Source of the DNA: an uncultured Acidimicrobiaceae bacterium
GTDB lineage: Bacteria > Actinomycetota > Acidimicrobiia > Spongiisociales > UBA5794
NCBI GenBank assembly: GCA_947258375.1
Contig: CAMYIJ010000027.1
Coordinates: 1-64,000, forward strand
Length of the DNA: 64,000 nucleotides
Direction of reading: 5' to 3'
Shown here: in pieces, positions 1 through 9,246 of the stretch
Layout: each line of letters opens with the position of its first letter
How positions within the stretch are numbered: the first letter of the stretch is position 1
Translations under genes and position numbers: made by a program
The notes under the pieces: generated by a model
The model's database searches: none
Seen by the model: the letters and a program-made list of their open reading frames with translations, nothing else
Told to the model about the DNA's origin: nothing

Positions 1-531
1 GTCATCATCGCCGAGCACAAGGTGGCTTCGCCGGATGTTGCCGCCGCCGGCGTCAAGCTGTTCACCTCGACGGTGCGCCGCCCGGGGCCCGACGTGCTCG
101 ACCAGAAACTCAACTGCCACAGCAAGCTGCACGAGGTGATCGCCTTGATCCAGGCGATGAAGGCAGGGGCCGACGAGGCCCTCATGCTCGACGTCAACGG
201 CGCCGTCGCCACCTGCAACGCCACCAACTTCTTCATCGTTCGCCGCGGCGAAGTGTGGACCTCCACCGGCCAGTACTGCCTCAACGGCATCACCAGGGGC
301 CTCGTGATCGAACTCTGTAAAGCCGATGGCATCCCCGTGTTCGAACGCGACTTCTCGCTCACCGACGTCTACTCCGCCGACGAGTCCTTCGTGACCGGTA
401 CGTTCGGCGGGCTCACTCCGGTTACCGAGGTGGATGGGCGGCCCATCGGCGACGGAATCGTCCCCGGCGCGATCACGCAGCGCCTCACCGCCCTGCTCCG
501 CGTCGCCATCGAGGTGGCCGGGCATGGGTAG
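1..531 (+). CDS. Class IV (branched-chain type) aminotransferase, C-terminal part
   Basis: This is the 3' part of a PLP-dependent fold-type IV aminotransferase; the reading frame is open from base 1, so the N-terminus lies outside the window. The visible 176 residues carry the family's C-terminal half: an LDQKLNCHSKL stretch where the PLP lysine region is expected, then LMLDVNGAVATCNATNFFIV, the conserved core strand, NGITR, the phosphate-binding turn, and SFVTGTFGGLTPV near the end. The family moves an amino group between branched-chain or related amino acids and 2-oxoacids. The LN-preceding lysine is one residue off the usual K-x-LN spacing, so exact substrate class is uncertain. The stop overlaps the ATG of the next, decayed gene by 8 bp, indicating a former operon. 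Confidence 0.85.
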   Translation, partial: VIIAEHKVASPDVAAAGVKLFTSTVRRPGPDVLDQKLNCHSKLHEVIALIQAMKAGADEALMLDVNGAVATCNATNFFIVRRGEVWTSTGQYCLNGITRGLVIELCKADGIPVFERDFSLTDVYSADESFVTGTFGGLTPVTEVDGRPIGDGIVPGAITQRLTALLRVAIEVAGHG

Positions 532-1175
532 CACCACAACCCGAATCAACATGATCTCCGGCCCGCGCAACATCTCGACGGCGATGATGTACAGCTTCCG
601 CTCCCGCCCCGATACCTCGGTCTTCGACGAGCCGCTCTACGCCAACTACCTCCGGGTGTCGGGCATTGAGCACCCGGGCCGCGAGGAGACCATGGCGACA
701 TTGCCGCTCGACGGCGAGGAGGCGGTCCGCTCGACGAGGTGACGAGCTTCTTCCTGATTCGCGAGCCGGCGGACGTCATCACATCGTTCATCAAGAACGT
801 GCCCAACATGACGGCCGAGATGACGGGTCTGCCCCAGCAGGCCGAGCTTCTGGACTATCTCATCGCTCGCGGCCGGGAACCCATCGTCGTTGGTTCCCGC
901 CAGATTCTCCAAGACCCGGAAGGGCAGCTCCGTGGCTTGTGTAGGCGTCTCGGCATCGCGTGGGATGCGGCGATGCTGTCGTGGGAGCCAGGGCCCAAGC
1001 CGGAGGACGGCACGTGGGGCAAGTACTGGTACCACCGCCTCCATGAGTCGACCGGATTCGAGCCATACCGGCCCAAGGACGACGTCGTCAGGACGACGTC
1101 GTCCCCGAGCGCTTGGCCCACGTGGTGGCCGAATGTGAGCCGGCTTACGCCAAGCTGGCGGAGCACCTGATGTAG
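524..1175 (+). pseudogene. Decayed sulfotransferase-family protein
   Basis: Three reading frames together spell one sulfotransferase-like protein. Frame A (from ATG 524) gives MGSTTTRINMISGPRNISTA, containing a 5'-PSB-type loop, then FDEPLYANYLRVSG. Near 728-740 the frame jumps to TSFFLIREPADVITSFIKN (PAPS 3'-phosphate-type motif), and roughly 25-30 residues normally present between these blocks appear to be missing, so I infer a deletion with frameshift. The second frame runs to YRPKDDVV, after which a 14-bp tandem duplication (1076-1089 = 1090-1103) shifts it again; the original ending VVPERLAHVVAECEPAYAKL is recovered in the third frame and ends at TAG 1173-1175. Two independent frame-breaking lesions argue for a true pseudogene, although assembly error at one of them is possible. 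It overlaps the aminotransferase end, so it was probably the second gene of that operon. Confidence 0.8.
1076..1103 (+). repeat. 14-bp perfect tandem duplication
   Basis: The 14-mer AGGACGACGTCGTC occurs twice head to tail with no spacer (1076-1089 and 1090-1103). Removing one copy restores the downstream sulfotransferase reading frame, so this is a recent frame-breaking slippage or duplication event. Confidence 0.95.
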
Positions 1176-1213
1176 CCGGGAACCCGAGGTGTCCGTACCA
1201 TCGTCTCACCACC

Positions 1214-2074
1214 ATGAAGAACCATCTCCAACGATTCACCGCGATCCTGGGCGCGCTTGCCGTCGTGCTCGCGGCTTGCACCACCGACACCACCGACACC
1301 ACCGACACCACCGACACCAGCCTCTCCGGCACCACAGTGCCCGACCCGGCGCAGGCTGACCCGGTCGAACTGGCGGGGACCCGCTGGGTGGGCTCGGCGA
1401 TGTTCCTGGGCGGCGCTCCGGCACCCCTGGTTCCGCGCGGGGAGCCGACCCTCGACTTCACGGACGACGGGCGCACGTTCGGCGGCTCGACCGGCTGCAA
1501 CTCCTTCGGCGGTGAGTACACGGCCGGGAATGGCGCCATTGAATTCGGCGCTATGAGCATGACCGAAATGGCCTGCGAGGCGCCGTTGATGCTCCAGGAA
1601 ACCAATGTGCTGCGCATCTTCGAGGAGGCGAGTGTCTTCACCGTCGAAAACGGTGTACTGACGATCGGCCAACTCGGAGGGTCGACGCTGCAGTTCATCG
1701 AGCGGGCCGTTGCCTTTCCGGGTGCCGAGCTGACCGGAACGCAGTGGATCGCCGACACGATCATTCGCGGGTCGGCGGCATCGACTCTGGTGCCGGAGAC
1801 CGAGGTGACCCTCACCATCGACGCCGCCGCCAGTGAGGCCCGTGGTTCGACCGGCTGCAACGACTATGTGGCCAGCGTTGAGCCGAGCCGCAACCAACTC
1901 ACCTTCGGGTCCATGTCGGTCACCGAAATGGGATGCGTCGGCGAGGGCATCATGGATCAAGAAGAGTTCGTGCTATCTGTCTTCCAGGGCGAGCTGCGAG
2001 TCGAGATCGAAGGCAACCGCCTCACCCTCACCGCCCCCACCGGCGACGCCCTCGGCTTCCGCGCCGTGGAGTGA
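1214..2074 (+). CDS. Lipoprotein with two tandem META domains
   Basis: The 286-residue protein starts with a lipoprotein signal peptide (MKNHLQRFTAILGALAVVLA) and a lipobox LAAC with the lipidated Cys at about residue 22. A low-complexity TTD tract follows. Two copies of the META/HslJ fold then occur, at about residues 52-160 and 173-284. Each contains L(A/T)GT(R/Q)W, GSTGCN and a MS(M/V)TEM(A/G)C segment, so both repeats keep the paired cysteines typical of the family. META proteins are small periplasmic or secreted beta-rich proteins linked in some bacteria to heat or novobiocin tolerance; the role here is unknown. ATG 1214 is chosen because it gives a complete signal peptide. It stands alone between the decayed sulfotransferase and the convergent proW. 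Confidence 0.85.
   Translation: MKNHLQRFTAILGALAVVLAACTTDTTDTTDTTDTSLSGTTVPDPAQADPVELAGTRWVGSAMFLGGAPAPLVPRGEPTLDFTDDGRTFGGSTGCNSFGGEYTAGNGAIEFGAMSMTEMACEAPLMLQETNVLRIFEEASVFTVENGVLTIGQLGGSTLQFIERAVAFPGAELTGTQWIADTIIRGSAASTLVPETEVTLTIDAAASEARGSTGCNDYVASVEPSRNQLTFGSMSVTEMGCVGEGIMDQEEFVLSVFQGELRVEIEGNRLTLTAPTGDALGFRAVE
1283..1318 (+). repeat. Four tandem 9-bp units coding Thr-Asp-Thr
   Basis: The unit ACCGACACC is repeated four times exactly (1283-1318), encoding the flexible TTD tract right after the lipidated cysteine of the META lipoprotein. The unit is a multiple of three, so copy-number slippage would lengthen or shorten the linker without breaking the frame. Confidence 0.9.
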
Positions 2075-2171
2075 GCGTTTTGCCCCCCGCAGGGGTGGTT
2101 TCCGGTACAAGGGATCTGTTGCCCGGGGTGAGTGGGAGTCTGTGGGCGGGATGCGTGTTGTGGCCTCGTGG

Positions 2172-4090
2172 TTAGTGCAGTGCCGGGGGTGGGCGGAGAC
2201 GGTCGGCGATGGCCTGGGTGGTCCGGTCCAGGATCATGGCGATGGCCACGATGGCGAAACCGACCTCGATTCCCTTTCCGAGGTCGCTGCGCTTGACGGC
2301 GCTCACTGTCTCAAAGCCGAGGGCCCCGCCGCCGACGAGCCCCGAGATGATCACCATGGCGAGCACCATCATGATGACCTGGTTGATCCCGGCCATGATC
2401 GTCGGCGCGGCGAGGGGCACCCTGACGCCAAACATGGTCTGGCGCGGTGTGGCCCCGAATACCTGGGAGGCCTCAATACTCTCCTCGGGGACCTCGCGGA
2501 TGCCGAGCGCCGTGATGCGGATGCCCGGCACAACGGCGTACAACACCGAGGCGATGATGCCGGGAATCACCCCAACGGTGAAGAAGATGACGGCCGGGAT
2601 GATGTAGACCAGCGATGGGATTGTCTGCAGTGCATCGAGGATCGGACCCAGGAACGCCTCGACGCGCCGATTGCGGCCCGCCCATATCCCGAGAGGGACT
2701 GCTATGGCCACCGACATCAGGACGGCCGCAACCACCTGCGTGAGCGTGTCGAGAGACAGCGCCCACATCCCGATGAGCCCGATCGCAGTCATCATCGACA
2801 TCGTGAAGATGGCGAGACCGCGGCCGCCGATGCGCCAGCCCATCCACCCGCCGATGAACATGAGCACGGGCCAGGCGACGGTCTCCGTGAGAAGATCTCT
2901 CACGGGGACATAGAACTCCCCGACCACGATGTCGTTGAAGCCGCGGGTGAGCCAACTCAGGTTGTCCCGAACCCAGACGACCACGTTGTCGATCGGGTCG
3001 AAGATGTCGGTTTCCCATATCTCCGGGAACTCGGTGACACCCGTGGCGAAGCCGACGATCGTCAGGCCCACCAGGCCGCCGACCGCAATGAACGCCGTCC
3101 TCCGGGTTGGGAGGCTGGCACGATCCGTCACGACGGCGGCCCGTCCGATCCGGTCGAGAACCATGGCGATCGCAACCACCGCTAATCCGGTGGCGATCCC
3201 GCGCCCAGTGCGGCGCAGGCTGAGCGTCTCCATGATTTCCTGCCCGAGGCCGCCCGCACCCAACAGCGTGGCGAGCACAACGATGCCGAGCGCCATCATG
3301 ATCGTCTGGGTGACTCCGGTCATGATCGTCGGTAATGCCATCGGGAGCTGTACCTTCAACATTGTCTGGCGCTTGGTGGCCCCGAACATCTCGGAGGCTT
3401 CGACGGCCTGGCCGGCCACCTCACGGATCCCGAGCGTGGTGAGGCGCACCACCGGGGGCAGGGCGTATATGACCGTGGCGAATGTGGCCGGGACGCGTCC
3501 GATTCCGAAGAGCATCAGCATCGGGAGGAAGTAGACGGGTGCCGGCACGGTCTGCATCGCATCGAGGGCCGGCCGCATCACCTTCTCGGCGCGTGGTCGC
3601 AGCGCTCCCCAGATCCCGAGGGGGACTCCTATGAGGATGGAAAAGAAAACGGCGATCGTCATCAGGGCCAGCGTGTCGATCGTCACTTCCCACAAGCCGA
3701 CGAGGCCGGGGTAGACCATGGCGAGGCCCGCCACGATCGCGAGCCTGAGGCTCTTTGAGCGGGCTACCGCCAGGAAGACCGCCAGCGGCAGGATGAACCA
3801 GGGGAGCCAGAGGAGGAAGGACTCCACTGTGTCGAGAGCCCAGCCGACCCCGGTGCTCAGCGGCGTGAATAGGCCGGTGAACAGCCAGTGAGACTTGCGA
3901 TTGGACTGCTGCCAGCGGCCAAAATCGTCGATCGGATCCGAGAACGTGTGGTCGAGGAGCGCTGGGAACCCTTCGACCCACCCGAAAGCGACCTGGAGGG
4001 CAACCACACCGATCACCAGCAGAATCCAGTGGCCGTAGCGCTGCGTCCAGCCGTCCTCGATGCCGGTCAGATCGGTTGTCGATGGCGCCG

Positions 4091-4094
<4 letters not shown>
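2172..4094 (-). CDS. Glycine betaine/proline ABC transporter permease, two permease domains fused
   Basis: This 640-residue membrane protein is the channel of a betaine/proline-type osmolyte importer. It contains two complete BPD_transp_1 domains in one chain. The first half has its EAA loop around VEASEMFGATKRQTMLKVQL and the second around IEASQVFGATPRQTMFGVRV; each is followed by GLGQEI or ALGFET-like endings typical of ProW. A normal ProW/OpuAB has one such domain and works as a dimer, so here the dimer appears to be built into one polypeptide. The start is GTG 4094, overlapping the proV stop by 4 bp (GTGA), so the two are translationally coupled. It converges with the META lipoprotein gene. 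Confidence 0.92.
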
Positions 4095-5149
<1,055 letters not shown>

Positions 5150-5313
5150 CCTAATGGTTAGCGGCGGCGATGTTCCAACGCGCTCTGGCGAGGTGGCTCG
5201 GGCGTAGAGGGGTCGGTAAGCTAATCCACATCGCAGGACTGTTCCGTATCGTGGAACGAGCGGGCGCAGGACTGCCTAACGGTCCCAAGAGAGAGACTGA
5301 GGAGATTCCCGAC

Positions 5314-6312
5314 ATGAAACGTTTGCTGATCCTGCTCGCCGCCTTGGCCCTCGTGGCCGCGGCCTGCGGGGACGATGACGCGTCCGACACGGACGCCGGC
5401 TCTGATACGACGGCAGCCGCCGACACGACCGCCCCGTCCGGAGACAAAGAGACGATCACGTTTGTGGTCAACCCCTGGACCGCTTCGGCGCTCAACGTTC
5501 AGGTCGCCGCCCAACTGGTCGAGTCGCAACTCGGCTATCCGACTGAAGTCATCACCATTGACGAGAACGAAGCGATGTTCACCGGCCTCGCCGACGGCAC
5601 GCTTGACGCGGTGCTGGAGATCTGGCCGTCGGGAGTCACCGACTCCGAGCAGGCCTTCTTCGATGACGGCACCGTCGAGAACCTCGGCGGTCTCGGCGCG
5701 ATCGGCAAGATCGGTTGGTTCGTCCCGCAGTACGTGCTCGATGAGCGCCCCGAGATGGCGAACTGGGAAGGTCTCATGACTCAGGACGCGGCCGACTACT
5801 TCGCGACGGCAGACACCGGTGACAAGGGTCGCTTCCTCGGCACAGATCCCTCCTACTCGCAGTACGACGGGCTGATCATCGAGAACCTCGGCATGCCCTT
5901 CGAAGTCATCTTCAGCGGCTCCGAGGCAGCAACGGTCGCTGAGCTCGACGCCCGCTCGGCAACCGGTGATCCAGTGCTCATGTACTGGTGGACCCCGACG
6001 GCTGCGGTCGGCAAGTACAGCCTGGTGAATGTCGAACTCCCCGCGTTTACGCCCGAGTGTGGCGCCAGCGGGGCCGCGGCCGACGCCGACGTGGCTTGCG
6101 ACTACCCCGAGGACGAGATCTTCAAGGCCGTCTCAGCCATGCTCAAGGACAAAGCGCCCGACGTCTATACGTTCCTTGACAATTTCACGATCACCAACGC
6201 CGACCAGCTCGAGATGCTGCCCCCGGCCGAGATCGACGGTGAAGACGTCGAGGACGTCGCCGCCGACTGGATCACCGCCCACGAAGACACCTGGAAGACC
6301 TGGCTTCCATAG
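5314..6312 (+). CDS. proX: Glycine betaine/proline ABC transporter substrate-binding lipoprotein
   Basis: The 332-residue protein is the extracellular solute receptor of the importer encoded on the opposite strand. ATG 5314 is preferred over upstream in-frame starts because it follows an AGGAG at 5300-5304 and begins a clear lipoprotein signal (MKRLLILLAALALVAAAC). The OpuAC fold follows: TITFVVNPWTASALNVQVAA, LDAVLEIWPSG and VLMYWWTPTAAVGKY. The tryptophans in these segments are consistent with the aromatic cage that binds quaternary ammonium groups, though I cannot assign the exact ligand. A Cys pair near residues 249-262 (ECGAS...VACDYP) may form a disulfide. Divergent arrangement with proV suggests shared osmotic regulation. 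Confidence 0.92.
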   Translation: MKRLLILLAALALVAAACGDDDASDTDAGSDTTAAADTTAPSGDKETITFVVNPWTASALNVQVAAQLVESQLGYPTEVITIDENEAMFTGLADGTLDAVLEIWPSGVTDSEQAFFDDGTVENLGGLGAIGKIGWFVPQYVLDERPEMANWEGLMTQDAADYFATADTGDKGRFLGTDPSYSQYDGLIIENLGMPFEVIFSGSEAATVAELDARSATGDPVLMYWWTPTAAVGKYSLVNVELPAFTPECGASGAAADADVACDYPEDEIFKAVSAMLKDKAPDVYTFLDNFTITNADQLEMLPPAEIDGEDVEDVAADWITAHEDTWKTWLP

Positions 6313-6438
6313 AATTTCGATTCAGAAACTGATCGAACGAGGCGCCGCTTCTCCGCGAAAGATGTGTCCCCCGTACTCCCGGGGGGAGCCACGCCGATGT
6401 GTCCCTCCGCGGGGAAGGGACCCGCCGTAGGCGGCTAT

Positions 6439-6556
6439 GGGGGCGCGCTTTGTGAGGTGGTTCCGGTACGGGGTATTTGTTGCTACTGGGGGATCGAGAA
6501 CCTCTAGCCGGGAGTCACTTGGAGCTTGCGCCCCCCTTCCCGCCCTGCGGGCGGTG
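6439..6556. repeat. Diverged intergenic repeat, copy 2
   Basis: This non-coding stretch lies between proX and the YciI gene (6313-6597). It matches 25463-25581: both start GGGGGCGCG, then TGTGA-N-GTGGTTCC, and both end with an identical 29-bp block (6528-6556 here). The middle is only loosely similar. A partial third copy (GTGGTTTCCGGTACAAGGG) is at about 2094-2122. Each copy is flanked by G/C-rich hairpins such as CTCCCGGGGGGAGCCAC. No ORF with coding character is seen in the rest of 6313-6597. Confidence 0.7.
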
Positions 6557-6590
6557 TGCCTCCCCGAGTCCGGCGGAGCCGAACTCGCAA

Positions 6591-6609
6591 GGAACGCCTA
6601 TGGCGTTCC
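6591..6609. terminator. 8-bp hairpin over the YciI stop codon
   Basis: GGAACGCC-TAT-GGCGTTCC forms a perfect 8-bp stem that spans the stop codon of the leftward YciI-like gene. Nearly the same hairpin is found at 21571-21591. There is no U-tract, so termination is only a possibility. Confidence 0.4.
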
Positions 6610-6921
6610 CCGGACCAGGGCGGCGCGGAAGGGGTGGAGGTCGGCGCCGAAGAGACCTTCGCTGACGAAGGGGTCCTCCTCCATGAATCGGCGGGCTTCC
6701 TCTTCGGAGTCGGCCTCGAAGATCACGATCGCGGGGCCGATGCCGTCCTGGCTGCGGCCGGCGAGGATGACCCTCCCGTCGTCGGCTCCCTGCCGCAAAC
6801 GCTCGTAGTGGGCGGCGAACACGGGATCGTCATCCTCCGTCCATGCCGCCAGATTGGTGGCCAGGTCGGGCCGCTCCTCGCCCGGTTTGAACTGATAGAG
6901 CCAGTGCAGCTTGTCAGCCAT
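6598..6921 (-). CDS. YciI-like (YCII-related) protein
   Basis: The 107-residue protein begins MADKLHWLYQFKPG at ATG 6921. The upstream in-frame Met is rejected because it adds residues unlike the family. The YCII ferredoxin-like fold is shown by a conserved internal His (FAAHYERLRQGADDGRVILAG) and the IVIFEADSEEEARRFMEEDPF helix, where the aspartate of DPF is the family's conserved acidic residue. YCII proteins are small dimeric putative enzymes of mostly unknown substrate. Its start overlaps the end of the MFS gene by 8 bp, so the two are co-translated; a link to the transported compound is only an inference. Confidence 0.85.
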   Translation of the reverse strand: MADKLHWLYQFKPGEERPDLATNLAAWTEDDDPVFAAHYERLRQGADDGRVILAGRSQDGIGPAIVIFEADSEEEARRFMEEDPFVSEGLFGADLHPFRAALVRGTP

Positions 6922-8158
6922 GTTGTCCAGCGTAAGCCGGCTCTCGCAGCGTGTCACGGAACCGGATGGCGGCGGCGACGGGCAGGATCACGATCGCGGC
7001 GCCGACCAGACACAGGACTGCGTAGTTCGATATGCCCAGCAGTACCCCCGACGACAATCCGGCGGCCGCTCCGGAGCTCCAGACCACGGTATCTGCGAGG
7101 CCCTCGAGCGGCACTCTGAGATCCGCCGGGGCGTACTGGGTGAGGTAGGCGCTGCCGGCGATGAAGCTGAAGTTCCAGCCGACTCCCAGCAAGAACAGGG
7201 CAACAAAGAGCAAGACGGTCTGCTCTCCCGAGGCATTGGCCGCCAATAGCGCCGAGATCAGCAGCACTGCGTGGCCGACGAGGATCACCTTGGGCCGACC
7301 GATCCGATCGGCGACCCAACCGGTGAGCGGGGAGAGGGCGAACATCCCGAAGGTGTGGGCCGCGATGATCAAACCGATGGTGCCGAGCCCGTCGCCGGCG
7401 CGATCGATGTGGATGGGGGTCATGGTCATGATCAACACCATGACCACCTGGCCGACTGCCAGGGCGATGATTGCGAACCGGACCGACGGCAGCGTCAGCA
7501 GGCTCAGCACCGCACCCGCTCTCCGTTTGCGGCGCGGTTCCGGGGGAACCTCGACGAATGACAATGGATCCGGGCGTAACCCGAGCGACATCGCGCCGGA
7601 TGCGATCAGGAGAGCGGTCGCGGCGAGCACGTAGGGCCCGGCGAGACCCTCCAGACCGAGTGATTCAGCGACGTTCCTGGCAGGCTCCAAGAGCGACGGT
7701 CCGACCACCGAGCCGATTGTGCCCGCCCACACAACGATGGATATCGCGAAGGCCCGCTTATCTTCGGTCGAGATGTCGCTCGCTGCGTAGCGCGACAACC
7801 GATCCCCGGCCGCGCCGACGCCGAGGACGAACAAGCCGAAGACGAACAGCGGGAACGAGGTCAACGAGATCGCGAGAGCCGCAATAGCTGCCCCGCCGGC
7901 CGCCAGGACCGATCCGGACGCGATCCCAACCCGCCGCCCTCGCCGCACCATCAGAGCGGCGATGGGTGTGGTGCCGACGGCGACCCCGATCGTGGCGGCC
8001 GCCGACGGCAGGCCGCTCAGCGTTACGGAGCCGAGCAGGTCCTCGGCCACCAGCGAAGTGACGGTTACGGCAGCGATGAACCCGGTGCGCACCAGGCCGC
8101 TCCCCAGGAAAAGGGTGCCGAGCAGCCGCTGCCGTGTCGAGGTGGGGACGGTGGTCAC
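6914..8158 (-). CDS. MFS transporter
   Basis: The 414-residue integral membrane protein has about 12 predicted membrane segments in two 6-helix halves. The loop GWVADRIGRPKVI carries the major facilitator motif A (D-R-x-G-R), placed between helices 8 and 9 in the second half. The first half has a weaker RRGRRVG version. Extended hydrophobic glycine-rich helices (LFVFGLFVLGVGAAGDRLS) fit drug/metabolite exporters of the DHA1 type, but the substrate cannot be told. A cytoplasmic loop near residues 205-220 is rich in Arg (EPRRKRRAG). It is first in a two-gene leftward unit with the YciI-like gene, and GTG 8158 is the first plausible start. Confidence 0.88.
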   Translation of the reverse strand: MTTVPTSTRQRLLGTLFLGSGLVRTGFIAAVTVTSLVAEDLLGSVTLSGLPSAAATIGVAVGTTPIAALMVRRGRRVGIASGSVLAAGGAAIAALAISLTSFPLFVFGLFVLGVGAAGDRLSRYAASDISTEDKRAFAISIVVWAGTIGSVVGPSLLEPARNVAESLGLEGLAGPYVLAATALLIASGAMSLGLRPDPLSFVEVPPEPRRKRRAGAVLSLLTLPSVRFAIIALAVGQVVMVLIMTMTPIHIDRAGDGLGTIGLIIAAHTFGMFALSPLTGWVADRIGRPKVILVGHAVLLISALLAANASGEQTVLLFVALFLLGVGWNFSFIAGSAYLTQYAPADLRVPLEGLADTVVWSSGAAAGLSSGVLLGISNYAVLCLVGAAIVILPVAAAIRFRDTLREPAYAGQHG

Positions 8159-8209
8159 GGCAGGACAGTAGCCGCCGGTGGAGCGGCTTCTGCCGTGCCC
8201 TGTCCCTGA

Positions 8210-8899
8210 TCAGCGGGTCCTCAGCTCCGGGGGCAGGTGCGCCCGGTCATTCAGAGTCCGCAGGCTGAAAATGTGCTCGCTCCCGAGGGGAATCAGCCGC
8301 ACCCGGCTGATGGAAGCGTGTCCGAGAGCGAAGCGGTCCCACTCCCAGGGCGTCGGGTCGATGTGAAGCAACATCCCGAGGGCCGCGGCGTTGGTTCCGG
8401 CGTGAGCCACGACCGCAATCCGCTGTTCGCAGTCGCCCGTCATGTGCCACAGGTGCCGGTCGCCGCCTTCGAGGGCGGCCGCACCGCGCGCCGCGATGGT
8501 ATCGGTCATGGCGGCGGCGATCCGCTTGTAGAAATCGCCGAATGGTTCGCCACCGGGCATGCCCGCCCACCAGTCCTCGGGATGGCGTGTCTGGGCCTCT
8601 CGAAACAGGCTTTGCACGTCAGCCTCAGATGTGGCGCTCCAATCGGGCATCCCGATTTCGGTGAGATCTTCGATGGTGCTGCTACGCAACGCGGTGGCAT
8701 CGCTCAGAGGAGCGGCGGTCTCCGCGGCCCGGCGCAGCGGGGACACGAGAATCTCAGTGAGCGGCCGATCCTGCGCCGCCAGATACTCGGCGACGGCGCG
8801 GGCCTGTTGGTGCCCGCGCGGCGTGAGGCCGGGATCGACCTGGCTGGTGCCGTCGATGGACCATTCGGGTTCGCCGTGGCGGATGAATATCAATTCCAT
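8210..8899 (-). CDS. Histidine phosphatase family protein
   Basis: The 229-residue protein starts MELIFIRHGEPEWS at ATG 8899, preceded by GAGGAG; an upstream in-frame start is ignored for lack of such a site. RHG is the phosphate-binding motif whose His becomes phosphorylated, and the second catalytic His sits in IAVVAHAGTNAA. The EILVSPLRRAAETAAPL segment matches the SSPLxRAxxTA motif of phosphoglycerate-mutase-like phosphatases. The substrate could be a sugar phosphate, a cofactor precursor or other phosphomonoester. Monocistronic and convergent with nothing obvious; it is separated from pyrE by a 347-bp non-coding region. Confidence 0.88.
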   Translation of the reverse strand: MELIFIRHGEPEWSIDGTSQVDPGLTPRGHQQARAVAEYLAAQDRPLTEILVSPLRRAAETAAPLSDATALRSSTIEDLTEIGMPDWSATSEADVQSLFREAQTRHPEDWWAGMPGGEPFGDFYKRIAAAMTDTIAARGAAALEGGDRHLWHMTGDCEQRIAVVAHAGTNAAALGMLLHIDPTPWEWDRFALGHASISRVRLIPLGSEHIFSLRTLNDRAHLPPELRTR

Positions 8900-9246
8900 G
8901 GCGGCTCCTCTGTGAAGGCACAACGCGATACGTAATAGTCGACCTTTAGGTATTGGCGCTTAAGGGCCGAGAGCTAACGCCGGTTGCCAAATCGGCACGC
9001 CGTGGGACGCCGGTCCGAATGTTTTCGGCGACGAGGCGGGCCGGGAGACCGCACCGCACATAGGGAGCGAAGGGTCGAGCTTCGGTTGCGATCAGCTCGG
9101 CCAAATCCCCGTTTGGCCGAAACTACCCCAGAATGAACCGAAGGCCGCCTATTGGCGGCCTACGGCTCGGGCTTAGACGGGAGGTAGGAAGGCATCCTGT
9201 CTGAGTATTGTTTCGTCCTCAGCCCCTGAATACTTGAGCAGAAATT
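8900..9246 (+). promoter_or_regulatory. Structured non-coding leader upstream of pyrE
   Basis: No coding signal is visible here. It holds two perfect hairpins, TCGGCCAAA/TTTGGCCGA (9097-9120) and GGCCGCC/GGCGGCC (9143-9160). An inverted repeat with arms around CTGAGTATT and AATACTTGAG (9201-9238) ends 8 bp before the pyrE GTG. A structured leader in front of a pyrimidine gene suggests RNA-level control, but no known attenuator or PyrR anti-terminator motif could be confirmed. Confidence 0.4.

Noticed and set aside
1833..3185. A 450-codon plus-strand frame
   Set aside because: It is opposite the fused ABC permease and partly out of frame with the META lipoprotein; its sequence is His/Asp/Arg-rich shadow.
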